Below, one piece after another: positions 28,299-36,507 of a stretch of DNA of 64,000 nt. How positions within the stretch are numbered: the first letter of the stretch is position 1; each line of letters opens with the position of its first letter. Source of the stretch: Alicyclobacillus acidocaldarius subsp. acidocaldarius Tc-4-1 (GTDB taxonomy: Bacteria > Bacillota > Bacilli > Alicyclobacillales > Alicyclobacillaceae); the NCBI RefSeq assembly GCF_000219875.1, contig NC_017167.1, positions 1 to 64,000 of the forward strand, written 5' to 3'. The notes beneath the pieces are model-generated. The model did not search any database and was not told the origin of the DNA. It saw only the letters and a list, made by a program, of their open reading frames with translations. Both the position numbers and the translations under genes were made by a program.

Positions 28299-29980
28299 CC
28301 TGAATCCGTGACAGGGTCGATGGAAAGAGGCTGATGTGTGTTCTCGCAAGCCCCTTCACTGCGATTTCACGGATGTACATTCAATTTTCTTAGGGATTGT
28401 GAATATCGGTTGGAGCCAGTGCGGCGAAAAGGCAGATGTCCCCCCTGGACTCGTGAATGGTTGGGTTCGGTTTCCATGTCAGGTCATATGCAGTGTCTTT
28501 GCTCGACACAGTTCACGTTACGCAAAGGCCAAGTACAATCGCCGAAATGCCGGGAGCCATCGATTCCCGTACCCCAATTTCAGCTTGGTCTGTCTGGCGT
28601 GTCGCACCATCTTCGCAGCCAGTGTCATCAGGTTCTGAATCACAGTCCGGATCCGGCGACGTTCTGCCTTTTTTCGTAGCGGCGCATCATTTCGCTTCAG
28701 ACTCTCCTGGCCGATCACTCGCAGCAGATTGTACGCCACGCATACAAAGTGCAATACCAAGTTGTTCGTGGCGAATTTACCCGAGGGCAGCCGCTCGGCG
28801 TCCAGATCCGTCTTGATTTCGCTGTGGAACTGTTCCATCACGGCGTGGTCGTGATACAGGTGAATGATCACAGCCGGGTCATCCGGCAGTGAGGTCCAGT
28901 AGGCGCTGACCTCAATGTCCGGTACCAATAAGATTTGGCCGTCGGCCGTCGTGGTCCGTTCGATAACTTCGAACACCATGCGAACCGGTTCGGATACACC
29001 CTTGACGGGACACATCAGCGAACCGTGATATACCTTCTTGCCGGGACGAGGTTCATGACATGTCCCGTGTCGCTGGGCAATCACAAGCCAGGCCTCGGGG
29101 CTCTCCTTTCGCAAGTTGCGCTTGATGATGAACTCGGCCCTGCTGTCCTGGGAGCGACACACGGCGATGTTTTCTGCACTGTCATTGCCGGCATCCAGAC
29201 GAACCAGAAGCGGGAGGTCCGTCACCTGCCTTGCATACTGAATACTCTCCCGCAGGAAAGTCGACGTGCCCTTTTGTACGTGGGTACTGCCTTCACGCAA
29301 CTGGACATTGACCACGTAGCCCTCTTGGCCAAGGTAAGCAAAGATGGGAGCATATCCGTCGTGCCCCTTGTATGTACGGGACACGCCTTCCTTCTTCGTG
29401 CCGGAATTATCAAAGGGACTGACGTCGATATCCAGCGGGATGTAAGTTCGACGCTCTGCAGGCACGCCCAGTTCAATCGGATGCAGAGTTACATCGAGGG
29501 CTCTCAGGAGCCTTGCGGACTCTTCCCGGAGAATGGACTCCCAGCCGGATTTTCCGGCAACCATGTCCAAACGCTGGCGCAGCGTCGGGCTCGAAGGCAC
29601 GTTGTCTACTTGCAGTGCGATCATGAAAAACTCGTCATCTCGAAACGCTTCGATGTGGTCGAAGTCGGTCTTGCCTTGGCAAAGCAGCCCGATGTATGAG
29701 TATGCCACGTCCCGGTTTGAAATATCCGGTTTGCCCATACCAGGCAGGCGGGTCTGATTCAACCGCTCGCCGATTCTGGTTTTATCAAGCAACACGCCGA
29801 CAAGGGTCATTCCCGAATGCGTGACGATGACTTCATCGGATTCTTCAATGATGAAACGCAAGTGGTTCACCCCGATGGTGAAGAGGGATTGAATACAGCC
29901 GATATCCGAACTATCTCAATTCTACAGGACCAACCACGAGCGCTTCAGCAATTTTCGCACCTACTCGTCACGGATTCAGG
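28299..29980 (-). mobile_element. IS1380-family insertion sequence nested in IS1634
   Basis: CCTGAATCCGTGAC at 28299–28312 is a perfect 14-base inverted repeat of GTCACGGATTCAGG at 29967–29980. The element is flanked by the 5-base duplication ATGGG (28294–28298 and 29981–29985). Those five bases belong to the right end of the IS1634 element, so this element arrived later. Total length 1682 bases, typical for IS1380. Bases 28313–28517 and 29871–29966 are its non-coding ends. Confidence 0.93.
28518..29870 (-). CDS. IS1380-family transposase
   Basis: Transposase of 450 residues, the usual length. DDE residues appear in YIPLDIDVSPFDNSGTKKEG (first Asp), LLVRLDAGNDSAENI (second Asp) and QFHSEIKTDLDAERLPSGKF (Glu, with the family's DLDxERLPSG tail). 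The frame is intact and both element ends are present, so the copy could be active. It begins MNHLRFIIEESDEV at 29870. Confidence 0.94.
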   Translation of the reverse strand: MNHLRFIIEESDEVIVTHSGMTLVGVLLDKTRIGERLNQTRLPGMGKPDISNRDVAYSYIGLLCQGKTDFDHIEAFRDDEFFMIALQVDNVPSSPTLRQRLDMVAGKSGWESILREESARLLRALDVTLHPIELGVPAERRTYIPLDIDVSPFDNSGTKKEGVSRTYKGHDGYAPIFAYLGQEGYVVNVQLREGSTHVQKGTSTFLRESIQYARQVTDLPLLVRLDAGNDSAENIAVCRSQDSRAEFIIKRNLRKESPEAWLVIAQRHGTCHEPRPGKKVYHGSLMCPVKGVSEPVRMVFEVIERTTTADGQILLVPDIEVSAYWTSLPDDPAVIIHLYHDHAVMEQFHSEIKTDLDAERLPSGKFATNNLVLHFVCVAYNLLRVIGQESLKRNDAPLRKKAERRRIRTVIQNLMTLAAKMVRHARQTKLKLGYGNRWLPAFRRLYLAFA

Positions 29981-30017
29981 ATGGGATAAGAGATATCGGA
30001 TATTGTAAAAATGAGCA

Positions 30018-30070
30018 TTAGAACTGGTCAAGAGCGCCAGTCAAACGGATGTTGAGCGCTAGTCAAAGGG
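30018..30070. repeat. Paired short repeats resembling an IS21-type end
   Basis: GAGCGCCAGTCAAACGG (30032–30048) and GAGCGCTAGTCAAAGGG (30054–30070) match at 15 of 17 positions, 22 bases apart. GGTCAAGAGCGCC just upstream is a third, shorter form. Multiple tandem copies of GACTGGCGCT-like repeats are typical of IS21-family ends, where transposase binds. No istA or istB is nearby, so at most one abandoned end is present. Confidence 0.35.
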
Positions 30071-30251
30071 ATACAAATTTCTTCGTGCACTCCGCTTGAA
30101 AGAATTCGCAGTTATCGGGGATGAGGGCCTCCGGGTTTGTTTGAACCTTTTCGTAGCGCATCACCATTCCTTCCCACGAGGCAACGTCCCACGAGTCAAC
30201 GAGGAGCGACGCGCGAACGAAGACCGTCCTCTGTCGCCGCTCCTCGCTCAT
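30063..30251 (-). CDS. Small hypothetical protein after fabH, 62 residues
   Basis: ATG at 30251 lies two bases after the fabH stop and about eight bases after TGGAG, so it could be translated from the fabH message. The product starts MSEERRQRTVFVRASLLVDSW and ends in CEFFQAECTKKFVSL, with no family recognised. Its stop falls within the IS21-like repeats, so the C-terminus may be foreign sequence and the gene may be truncated. No signal peptide or membrane helix is evident. Confidence 0.45.
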   Translation of the reverse strand: MSEERRQRTVFVRASLLVDSWDVASWEGMVMRYEKVQTNPEALIPDNCEFFQAECTKKFVSL

Positions 30252-30253
30252 AT

Positions 30254-31228
30254 TCAATACTCCACCATCGCGCCGCCCCACACTAAGCCGCCGCCGAACG
30301 CCACCAGCATGAGCAGATCGCCGCGCTGAATGCGCCCGTCGCGGATGGCGGTGTCCACCGCGATGGGAATCGTCGCCGACGAGTTGTTGCCGACGTTCTG
30401 AATGGTACTCACGACCTTCTCCTCCGGGAAATCGAGGCTCTCCGCTACCGCGTCGATGATCCGCTGGTTGGCCTGGTGCGGGATGAGCCAGTCGATCTCG
30501 TCCTTCTGCCGCCCGGTCTTCTGCAGCAGTTCTTCGGCGGTGGCTGCCATCACGTTCACGGCGAGCTTGAAGATCTTCCGTCCGTCCATCACAATTTTGG
30601 CCTTTGCACCCTCGCCGTACGGCGTCCGGCTGCCTCCTCCGGGGATGTATAGATGTTCGAAGTAGGTGCCATCCGCGTGAATCGCGGTCGCGAGCACGCC
30701 GCCGGGTTCGTCTGGCTCGCCACGCGACACGACGAACGCGCCCGCTCCATCCGCAAACAGGATGCACGTGCTGCGGTCCGTGTAGTCCGTGAAGCGCGAC
30801 AGCGTATCGGCGCCGACGATGAGCACATGCTGGTGCACGCCCGATTTCACGAACTGTTCCGCCACCTGAAGCGCAGACAGAAAGCCGGCGCACGTGGCAT
30901 GGAGATCAAACGCGCCGATGTTGCGGCAGCCGAGCCTCGCCTGCACCTGACAGGCGACGGGCGGCAGCAGGTAGTCCGGGGTCTCCGTGGCGACAATCAG
31001 GAGATCGATTTCCTCCGGTTGCAGCCCGGCGTCCGCCAGGGCGGCCACGGCTGCGTGATAGGCGAGATCGGAAGTGGCTTCTTCAGGGCTGGCAATTCGC
31101 CGCTCGGCAATGCCTGTGCGGGTCTGAATCCACTCGTCAGAGGTCTCCACCATCTGTTCAATTTCGACATTGGTCAGGCGCGTCTCCGGCAGGTAGGAGC
31201 CCACGCCGCGAATGACGGCTTTATACAA
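30254..31228 (-). CDS. fabH: 3-oxoacyl-ACP synthase III (FabH)
   Basis: Condenses an acyl-CoA with malonyl-ACP to start fatty acid synthesis; in Alicyclobacillus-type bacteria the primer may be branched or cyclic. The 324 residues contain the catalytic triad: Cys in HATCAGFL, His in IPHQANQR, and Asn in NVGNNSSATIP. TTG 31228 is preferred since GGAGAGGTG lies six bases upstream; longer frames lack such a site. The gene stands alone, away from other fab genes, and is read away from the ADP-ribosylglycohydrolase. Confidence 0.94.
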   Translation of the reverse strand: MYKAVIRGVGSYLPETRLTNVEIEQMVETSDEWIQTRTGIAERRIASPEEATSDLAYHAAVAALADAGLQPEEIDLLIVATETPDYLLPPVACQVQARLGCRNIGAFDLHATCAGFLSALQVAEQFVKSGVHQHVLIVGADTLSRFTDYTDRSTCILFADGAGAFVVSRGEPDEPGGVLATAIHADGTYFEHLYIPGGGSRTPYGEGAKAKIVMDGRKIFKLAVNVMAATAEELLQKTGRQKDEIDWLIPHQANQRIIDAVAESLDFPEEKVVSTIQNVGNNSSATIPIAVDTAIRDGRIQRGDLLMLVAFGGGLVWGGAMVEY

Positions 31229-31394
31229 TCCATTCACCTCTCCGTCAGTATAACAGCCAACGACATGGCCCATGTGGGCCAAAGTGCGCCAGAATTCGTG
31301 ACGAAATTGGCGATCTTACGCGGTTCGCTACCCAAACTGGATAGCGGTTACAATGGAGATCAACGCGGGGCTGAGCCCATTTGGGGGTGGCTGG

Positions 31395-32333
31395 ATGATC
31401 GCACTGGAAGACAGGTTGCGCGGCGGCATGTGGGGGTTGCTTGTGGGTGATGCGTTCGGCGAGCCCTATGTCGGACTTCAACCCGAAGAGATGCCGCCTG
31501 AGGGCGAGATTGACATGCAGGGGCCGCCTGGGGAATGGGTGGCCGTGGTGCCACCGGGCACGTGGACCGACGATGGTGCGCAGGCGCTGTGTCTGCTCGA
31601 CTCGCTTCTCACGTGCGGCCGGTTCGATCCGGCGGACTTCGCCACGCGGCTCATCGCGTGGCATGACGAAGGCCTTTGGACGGTGGACGGACAGGTATTT
31701 GGCATTGGGTGGCAGACCAAACTGGCCATTCAGGAGATGAAGCGCGGCGTGGAACCGGAACGCGCGGGGCTCGTGCTTCCGGAGGGGAAGGGCAACGGCG
31801 CGCTGATGAGGGTCCTGCCGCTCGCGCTATGGCATCGGGGCGCTGATGCGGCGCTTGTCGAAGATGCGCACCGGCAGGCGCGCGTGACGCACGGCCATGT
31901 CACTAATCAGGTGTGCTGCGCTGTGTACTGCTTGTGGGCGCGGCGCATGTTGGATGGTCAAGCGCCGGACGAGGCCTACGAGAACGCCATCGCGGCGCTG
32001 CGCGGCCTTTACGGGGAGGAATCGCCGTACCGCCGATCCCTCGAAGATGAGCTCTGTCCAGACGATCCGCCTGTCACGAACGGCGACGGCTACGTCGTGC
32101 ACACACTTAACGCGGCTCGCCTGGCTCTGAACGAGACGAGCTACGAGCGGGTCGTCAGGCGCGCCATTCAGCTCGGTCGGGACACGGATACCAACGCAGC
32201 CGTGGCGGGCGGGCTTGCCGGGATCGCATTCGGTGCGTCGGGCATTCCGGAGAGGTGGCGCCGCCAGCTCAGGGGGAGGGACAAGGCGGAGCCGCTTGTG
32301 GAGTCGCTCGTGCGATGGCGCCTCGGCTCTTGA
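31395..32333 (+). CDS. ADP-ribosylglycohydrolase family protein
   Basis: Magnesium-dependent hydrolase fold that removes ADP-ribose from proteins or small molecules. The 312 residues show the family landmarks: GLLVGDAFGEPYVG near the N-terminus, TDDGAQALCLLDSLL with the first metal-binding Asp pair, GNGALMRVLPLALW, and GRDTDTNAAVAGGLAGIAFG with the second metal-binding set near 275. ATG 31395 follows GGGGGTGG. It is transcribed divergently from fabH and its stop abuts that of the convergent lipoprotein gene. The target is unknown; no toxin-like ADP-ribosyltransferase is adjacent. Confidence 0.9.
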   Translation: MIALEDRLRGGMWGLLVGDAFGEPYVGLQPEEMPPEGEIDMQGPPGEWVAVVPPGTWTDDGAQALCLLDSLLTCGRFDPADFATRLIAWHDEGLWTVDGQVFGIGWQTKLAIQEMKRGVEPERAGLVLPEGKGNGALMRVLPLALWHRGADAALVEDAHRQARVTHGHVTNQVCCAVYCLWARRMLDGQAPDEAYENAIAALRGLYGEESPYRRSLEDELCPDDPPVTNGDGYVVHTLNAARLALNETSYERVVRRAIQLGRDTDTNAAVAGGLAGIAFGASGIPERWRRQLRGRDKAEPLVESLVRWRLGS

Positions 32334-33200
32334 TCAGCCGTTGACGGTCGGGTAGATGGCGGTCGGATCGCCCTTGAACTTCGTCTCCGTGTAGAGCGCC
32401 GGGTTGGTGAGCTCGTATCCGGATTGGCCCTGATATGTGAGACGCAGCGCGGGCTGAAAGTACACATTCCGGTAGGCGGACGGCTGGCGGAACGCGCAGT
32501 AAAGCGCCACAGTCTGACCGGGCGCAATGGCGATGGGCGCGCTGAGGTCCTTTGCCTGTTTCGGGATGGTGAGAAATACGTTCGACGGATTGACCACGTA
32601 CGCGGTGCGCTCCAGCTCCACGCCGCCACCCACAGTGAAACCATCGAACGTCACGGCGTGCGGGAGCGGGTTTGCAACCACCATGGCGAAGACATGGGAC
32701 GTCGTGAACGCGCCGCTCTCGCCAGCAAAGCTGCGCAACGGAAGCAGCCAATTCACGCGCTTCGGCACGAGGGTGACATCCATTTCCCCGAACGAGAAGG
32801 TATGCGTCCAATTCGGCGTCGCGATGGTGAGCGTGGGTTCGGCGCCGTGCATGGAGCGCGTCACTGTCGACGTGAAGTGCAGCTGAAACTCGATGGTGTT
32901 CTGGGTGAGGTGGAGTTCCTGCTGAGAGAAGCTGCGCGTGTGCAGGCCTGGGGTCTGGAGCTGCGCAGACGACACCACGCTCTGCGTCGTGGGATTCGCA
33001 TCGATGAGCAGGCATTGCAGCGCAAGCGGGGCCTGCTTAGTGGTCACGGCGTCGATCATCCAGTGATTGACGAGCATCCACTGCGAGCTCGCGGCGGACG
33101 AGCCGCAGGCGGTGGACACCGCACAGACACCGACGAGGGCCGCAGAGGCGGCGGCGCGAGAGAACCATGCCTGGAGAGCCACGCTATCATCCTTGTCCAT
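32334..33200 (-). CDS. Putative lipoprotein, function unknown
   Basis: Protein of 288 residues with a type II signal peptide: a hydrophobic stretch AAASAALVGVCAVSTAC ends in the lipobox STAC with Cys at about residue 32. The mature part is beta-rich, with repeated strands such as TIEFQLHFTSTVTR, and a PGQTVALYCAF segment. No enzyme motif is recognised. It probably sits on the outer face of the membrane. The stop is directly adjacent to the convergent ADP-ribosylglycohydrolase stop, leaving no room for a terminator between the two genes. Confidence 0.75.
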   Translation of the reverse strand: MDKDDSVALQAWFSRAAASAALVGVCAVSTACGSSAASSQWMLVNHWMIDAVTTKQAPLALQCLLIDANPTTQSVVSSAQLQTPGLHTRSFSQQELHLTQNTIEFQLHFTSTVTRSMHGAEPTLTIATPNWTHTFSFGEMDVTLVPKRVNWLLPLRSFAGESGAFTTSHVFAMVVANPLPHAVTFDGFTVGGGVELERTAYVVNPSNVFLTIPKQAKDLSAPIAIAPGQTVALYCAFRQPSAYRNVYFQPALRLTYQGQSGYELTNPALYTETKFKGDPTAIYPTVNG

Positions 33201-33214
33201 GAAAGGTCGGAGAA

Positions 33215-33220
33215 ATTATA
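33215..33220 (-). promoter_or_regulatory. -10 box of the lipoprotein gene
   Basis: A perfect TATAAT on the minus strand lies about 15 bases before the ATG at 33200, so the transcript would start almost at the gene. No good -35 box was seen. Beyond it, GCGAGGG (33244–33250) and CCCTCGC (33267–33273) form a hairpin after the glycosyltransferase gene. Confidence 0.45.
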
Positions 33221-33319
33221 GCACGTGAGGCGCGAGGATGCTCGCGAGGGCTCGCGCCAGGGCGGGCCCTCGCACTGGACGAACGGCGCCGGGGCTTCCC
33301 ATGGACAGGTACATCACCG

Positions 33320-34690
33320 TCACACGTCCCAGGACATGGACGACCAGGCGGTGGACTCGGTTTGGACCGCCGCCAGGACGTCGTCCATCAGGCGGGCGAG
33401 TTGCTGCGCCTGTGCTCGGCGGCTGTAGGCCGGATTCCACGTGCGCCGCTCGGTGGCAGGTTGCGCCATGAGATGGAGTATCGCCTGCGCGATGGCGTCA
33501 GGATGGTCCGGCGGCACGACGATGCCCGCTTGCTCGCGGCGGATGAGATCGGCGGCTTCGCCTTCGCGGAGCATGGCGAGGATGGGGCGGCCGGCGTATA
33601 GGTACTCATACAGCTTGCCGGGCACGTAGTCCTTGGCTTGCTCGGACTGATCGCCGATGAGGAGCGTCGCGTCGGCGGCCAGCATGCGAGTGAGTGCCTC
33701 GCGGCGCGGGAGGTAGCCGAGCGGCTCGATCACGGCCTCAAGCCCGAGCTCCCGGATGAGGCGCGTGTGGTGATGATGGCCGGGGTAGTCGAGGACACCC
33801 GCGAACTGAATGCGGAGGCGCTGGGGGGTGATGTGCCCGTTTTGCAGCAGTCGATGCACGGCCTGAAACAGGGCGTCCGCCGATCGCCCGGGGTACAGGA
33901 TGCCACCATAGAAGAACGTGAACGGCTCTTCTTCGCCCTTGTGCCTAGCGGGCGCGGGCGGAAAATCCGCTTCGTCCACGCCGTTTCGGATGACGTGAAT
34001 GTCGAGCGCGCGATGCGGGTACTTCGCCGCGAAGAGGCGCCAGAAGCCGTCGGTGACCGTCACGATGGCCGATGCGCGGGCGAAGACCATGCGCTCGAGC
34101 CGGCGCTCGAGGGAGGCTCGCCAGCCGCGATGGTGGAAGTGGAGGTTGTCCGTCCACGGATCCCGAAAATCCGCAATCCAGGGCGTCCGTGAAAACGCGG
34201 AAGCGATGAGACCTGCAAGCTGCGTGCTCTGCGGCCCCGAGGTGGTGTAGATGCAGTCGATAACGCGCTGCCGCACGATGCGCCGGGCCGCGAAGCCCGC
34301 CAGCATGGCCCACACCACGGATTCGTCCGGGATGAGCGCGTGCGCTTGGGCCCACTTCCACGCGCTCCAGGCGAGCCGCTTCCACAGCGGGCGCCGCGCC
34401 TGGGAGGACGCCTGCGGCGTGGACGTCGAGCCATCGCCGACGATGCGCCCCGACCAGCGCGCGAGCTGTTTCGACACCAGATCCGTGACGCGCACAATCT
34501 GAACGTCCTCCGGGATCTCGTCGAGAAGCGACGGATCGGGCGTGGCGCTGTAGACGTGATCGGCCGTGAGCACGGTGACCTTCCAGCCGAATTCCCCGAG
34601 ATATTTCGCAAATTTGAGCGGGCGCTGCACGGCGATCCCGCCAACCGGCGGGAAGTCGTGGCAGATGACGAGGGCGTGGCGGCGCTTCAT
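33320..34690 (-). CDS. Group 1/GT4-type glycosyltransferase
   Basis: Sugar transferase of 456 residues, GT-B fold. The N-terminus has HDFPPVGGIAVQRPLKFAKYL, typical of family 4. The C-terminal donor domain has FFYGGILYPGRSADALFQAV and the E-x7-E type region near GKLYEYLYAGRPILAML. ATG 34690 overlaps the stop of the upstream sugar-nucleotide dehydrogenase by ATGA, so the pair is co-translated. It likely uses the uronic acid made by that enzyme to build a cell-surface polysaccharide. An in-frame extension to 34783 lies within the upstream gene and was not used. Confidence 0.88.
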   Translation of the reverse strand: MKRRHALVICHDFPPVGGIAVQRPLKFAKYLGEFGWKVTVLTADHVYSATPDPSLLDEIPEDVQIVRVTDLVSKQLARWSGRIVGDGSTSTPQASSQARRPLWKRLAWSAWKWAQAHALIPDESVVWAMLAGFAARRIVRQRVIDCIYTTSGPQSTQLAGLIASAFSRTPWIADFRDPWTDNLHFHHRGWRASLERRLERMVFARASAIVTVTDGFWRLFAAKYPHRALDIHVIRNGVDEADFPPAPARHKGEEEPFTFFYGGILYPGRSADALFQAVHRLLQNGHITPQRLRIQFAGVLDYPGHHHHTRLIRELGLEAVIEPLGYLPRREALTRMLAADATLLIGDQSEQAKDYVPGKLYEYLYAGRPILAMLREGEAADLIRREQAGIVVPPDHPDAIAQAILHLMAQPATERRTWNPAYSRRAQAQQLARLMDDVLAAVQTESTAWSSMSWDV

Positions 34691-36054
34691 GGCACCATCT
34701 CCACCGCGCAGTCCCGCTCGGCGGATGCATGGGGTGCGGGCGTGGCGATGTAGGGCAGATGGCTGTCGCCGCGGATCTGCCACCCCGCCTCCTTGAGGCT
34801 AGGCACGAGGCGGCGCTTGAGATCCAACAAGACGAGCGGCTGACGCGCCACGGCGAGGAGGGCGGGCCACGGCGTTGTGTCAAACGCCGCCTGCCAGGCT
34901 GCGACAGCCACGGCATCCACGTCCACCAGGCAGTCTTCGAGCGACGCCGCCTGGAAGGGGAAGTACGGATCGACCGTGGGATCAAACGCCGTCACGGTGG
35001 CGCCGCGCTCGGCGAGGATTTCCGCGAAGTGGACGGCCGGGCTCTGGCGGATGTCGTTCGATCCGTCCTTCATGCCGAGGCCTAAAAGCGCCACGCGCGC
35101 ACCCGACAGGCGCTTGCCGATCTGGCGCAGCGCGTCGTCGAGTTGGCGGGCGGCGCGATGCGGCGCCGTCAGGTTGATTTGGCGGGCCAGCGAAAAGAGC
35201 GGGATATGCTCCTCCGATGTGAGCGAAGCCGCGAGATACGCGTACGCGTTCGGGATGCAAAAGCCGCCGACGCCGATGTTCGGTTCGAGCAGGTGAACGC
35301 GCGGATGCGTGTTGGCCATGCGGATGAGCTCGTAGACATCGACACCGTGCTCTTCGGCCACTACTTTGAGCTCGTGGGCCAAGGCGATGTTGACGTCGCG
35401 CTGCGCGTTTTCCACGACTTTGGATAGCTCGGCGACGCGCAGGCTGGTCTTGTGCAGATGGCCGTCCGTGAGGCGGGCGAGCACGGCCATGGCGCGATGG
35501 GCACACGCGTCCGTGAGTCCCGCGACAATGACATCGAGGGTCTGGAACTCTTTCATCGCGCGGCCCTCGGCGACTCGCTCCGGCGCGTAGGCCACGTGGA
35601 AGTCCCGGCCCGGCACGAAGCCGCTCGCCGATGCGAGGCGGGGGACAATTTCGTCTTCCATCATGCCAGGGACAAGCGTGCTGCGGATGAGGACGAGATC
35701 GCCCGGGCGAAGGGCCTGACCAAGGTCGTTGACGCAGGCGAGAAGCGGCGACTTGTCCACGACGTCGCCCGCCACCGGAAGGCCGACGGTGACGATGAAC
35801 GTGTCGGCGCGCTCGGCGGCTTCGGCTAGTGATGTCGTGGCGGTGAAGCGGCCGCTTTCGAGGTGCCGGCGCAGGATGCTTTCGAGGGATTCGCCGCGGT
35901 ACGGCTCCATGACGTGCGTCACGCCGGTGCGGAGTTCGTTCACTTTGCGCTCGTCCACATCGACGCCGATGACCGTCTCGCCGCGCTCACAGAGCGCGAG
36001 GGAGAGCGGCAAGCCAATATAGCCAAGTCCAATGACTGCAATCTGCGTGCGCAT
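34687..36054 (-). CDS. UDP-sugar 6-dehydrogenase (UDP-glucose/UDP-ManNAc type)
   Basis: NAD-dependent oxidation of a UDP-hexose to the uronic acid. The 455 residues show the N-terminal NAD motif VIGLGYIGLPLSLALCERG, the PERVAEGRA loop, the catalytic cysteine in GVGGFCIPNAYAY near residue 255, and a C-terminal nucleotide domain. The layout is closer to UDP-N-acetylmannosamine or UDP-GlcNAc dehydrogenases than to UDP-glucose dehydrogenases, but substrate cannot be fixed from sequence. ATG 36054 sits six bases after GGGGAGG. It forms a two-gene operon with the glycosyltransferase. Confidence 0.9.
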   Translation of the reverse strand: MRTQIAVIGLGYIGLPLSLALCERGETVIGVDVDERKVNELRTGVTHVMEPYRGESLESILRRHLESGRFTATTSLAEAAERADTFIVTVGLPVAGDVVDKSPLLACVNDLGQALRPGDLVLIRSTLVPGMMEDEIVPRLASASGFVPGRDFHVAYAPERVAEGRAMKEFQTLDVIVAGLTDACAHRAMAVLARLTDGHLHKTSLRVAELSKVVENAQRDVNIALAHELKVVAEEHGVDVYELIRMANTHPRVHLLEPNIGVGGFCIPNAYAYLAASLTSEEHIPLFSLARQINLTAPHRAARQLDDALRQIGKRLSGARVALLGLGMKDGSNDIRQSPAVHFAEILAERGATVTAFDPTVDPYFPFQAASLEDCLVDVDAVAVAAWQAAFDTTPWPALLAVARQPLVLLDLKRRLVPSLKEAGWQIRGDSHLPYIATPAPHASAERDCAVEMVP

Positions 36055-36241
36055 GCGGTTCCTCCCCATAGGTTCGGATCTAGCATGAGAACGTGCGCGA
36101 GGCGTTTATGCGCAGTGTAGCAAGCGAGCATAAACCGACTGTGAGGAGTATGCAAAGATTTGGTGTACAAGTTGCAAGAAATCTTCCCGCAGAGAGAGGA
36201 TGACTGCGACACTCGGCGAGCAAGCGGTTGTTTTCAGACTC

Positions 36242-36308
36242 GTCACAAATTTGTCACACAACCTGTATCAAAACACTATTCACAAACAAGGCATTGTTTT
36301 AATACAAT
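36242..36308 (+). promoter_or_regulatory. aceA promoter with upstream palindrome
   Basis: TTCACA at 36279–36284, an 18-base spacer and TACAAT at 36303–36308 give a promoter matching five of six bases in each box. About 25 bases upstream, GTCACAAATTTGTCAC (36242–36257) contains the perfect palindrome ACAAATTTGT (36245–36254), a possible operator or activator site. The RNA leader to aceA would be about 190 bases and includes a CCTCA-GGC-TGAGG hairpin near 36326. The rest of the 36055–36507 gap shows no gene. Confidence 0.6.
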
Positions 36309-36507
36309 TGTGCCAGAACAGAAGCCTCAGGCTGAGGGGAGATGAGAGAAACAGACGGAGATGAGCGAACCGCCTCGCATCTGTAACGCAGATTTCACGG
36401 ACTTGTTCTCGGAATCTTGGCACAGCGTGAAGTGGCCCGGCATGAAACAGGAATGAGACAGGCGCAATGTCAAGGGCGCCGCAAATGGAACCTAGGGGGA
36501 ATGGAAG

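Larger units (their letters stand above)
26340..29985 (-). mobile_element. IS1634-family element, interrupted by IS1380
   Basis: The left end CCCACATTTCGCGCC (26340–26354) matches the inverted right end CCCATTATTTCGCGCC, which now lies partly at 28283–28298. An IS1380 element has inserted only a few bases from that outer end. After removing the IS1380 and one of its 5-base duplications, the IS1634 is 1959 bases and flanked by the exact 6-base duplication ATAAGA (26334–26339 and 29986–29991). Its transposase frame is whole. Reconstructing both insertions from duplications is direct sequence evidence; the family label comes from the transposase. Confidence 0.85.

Noticed and set aside
22850-30251. 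Genomic island integrated at tRNA-Arg
   Set aside because: No integrase gene and no duplicated tRNA 3' end were found; the block is explained by separate IS insertions with their own duplications.
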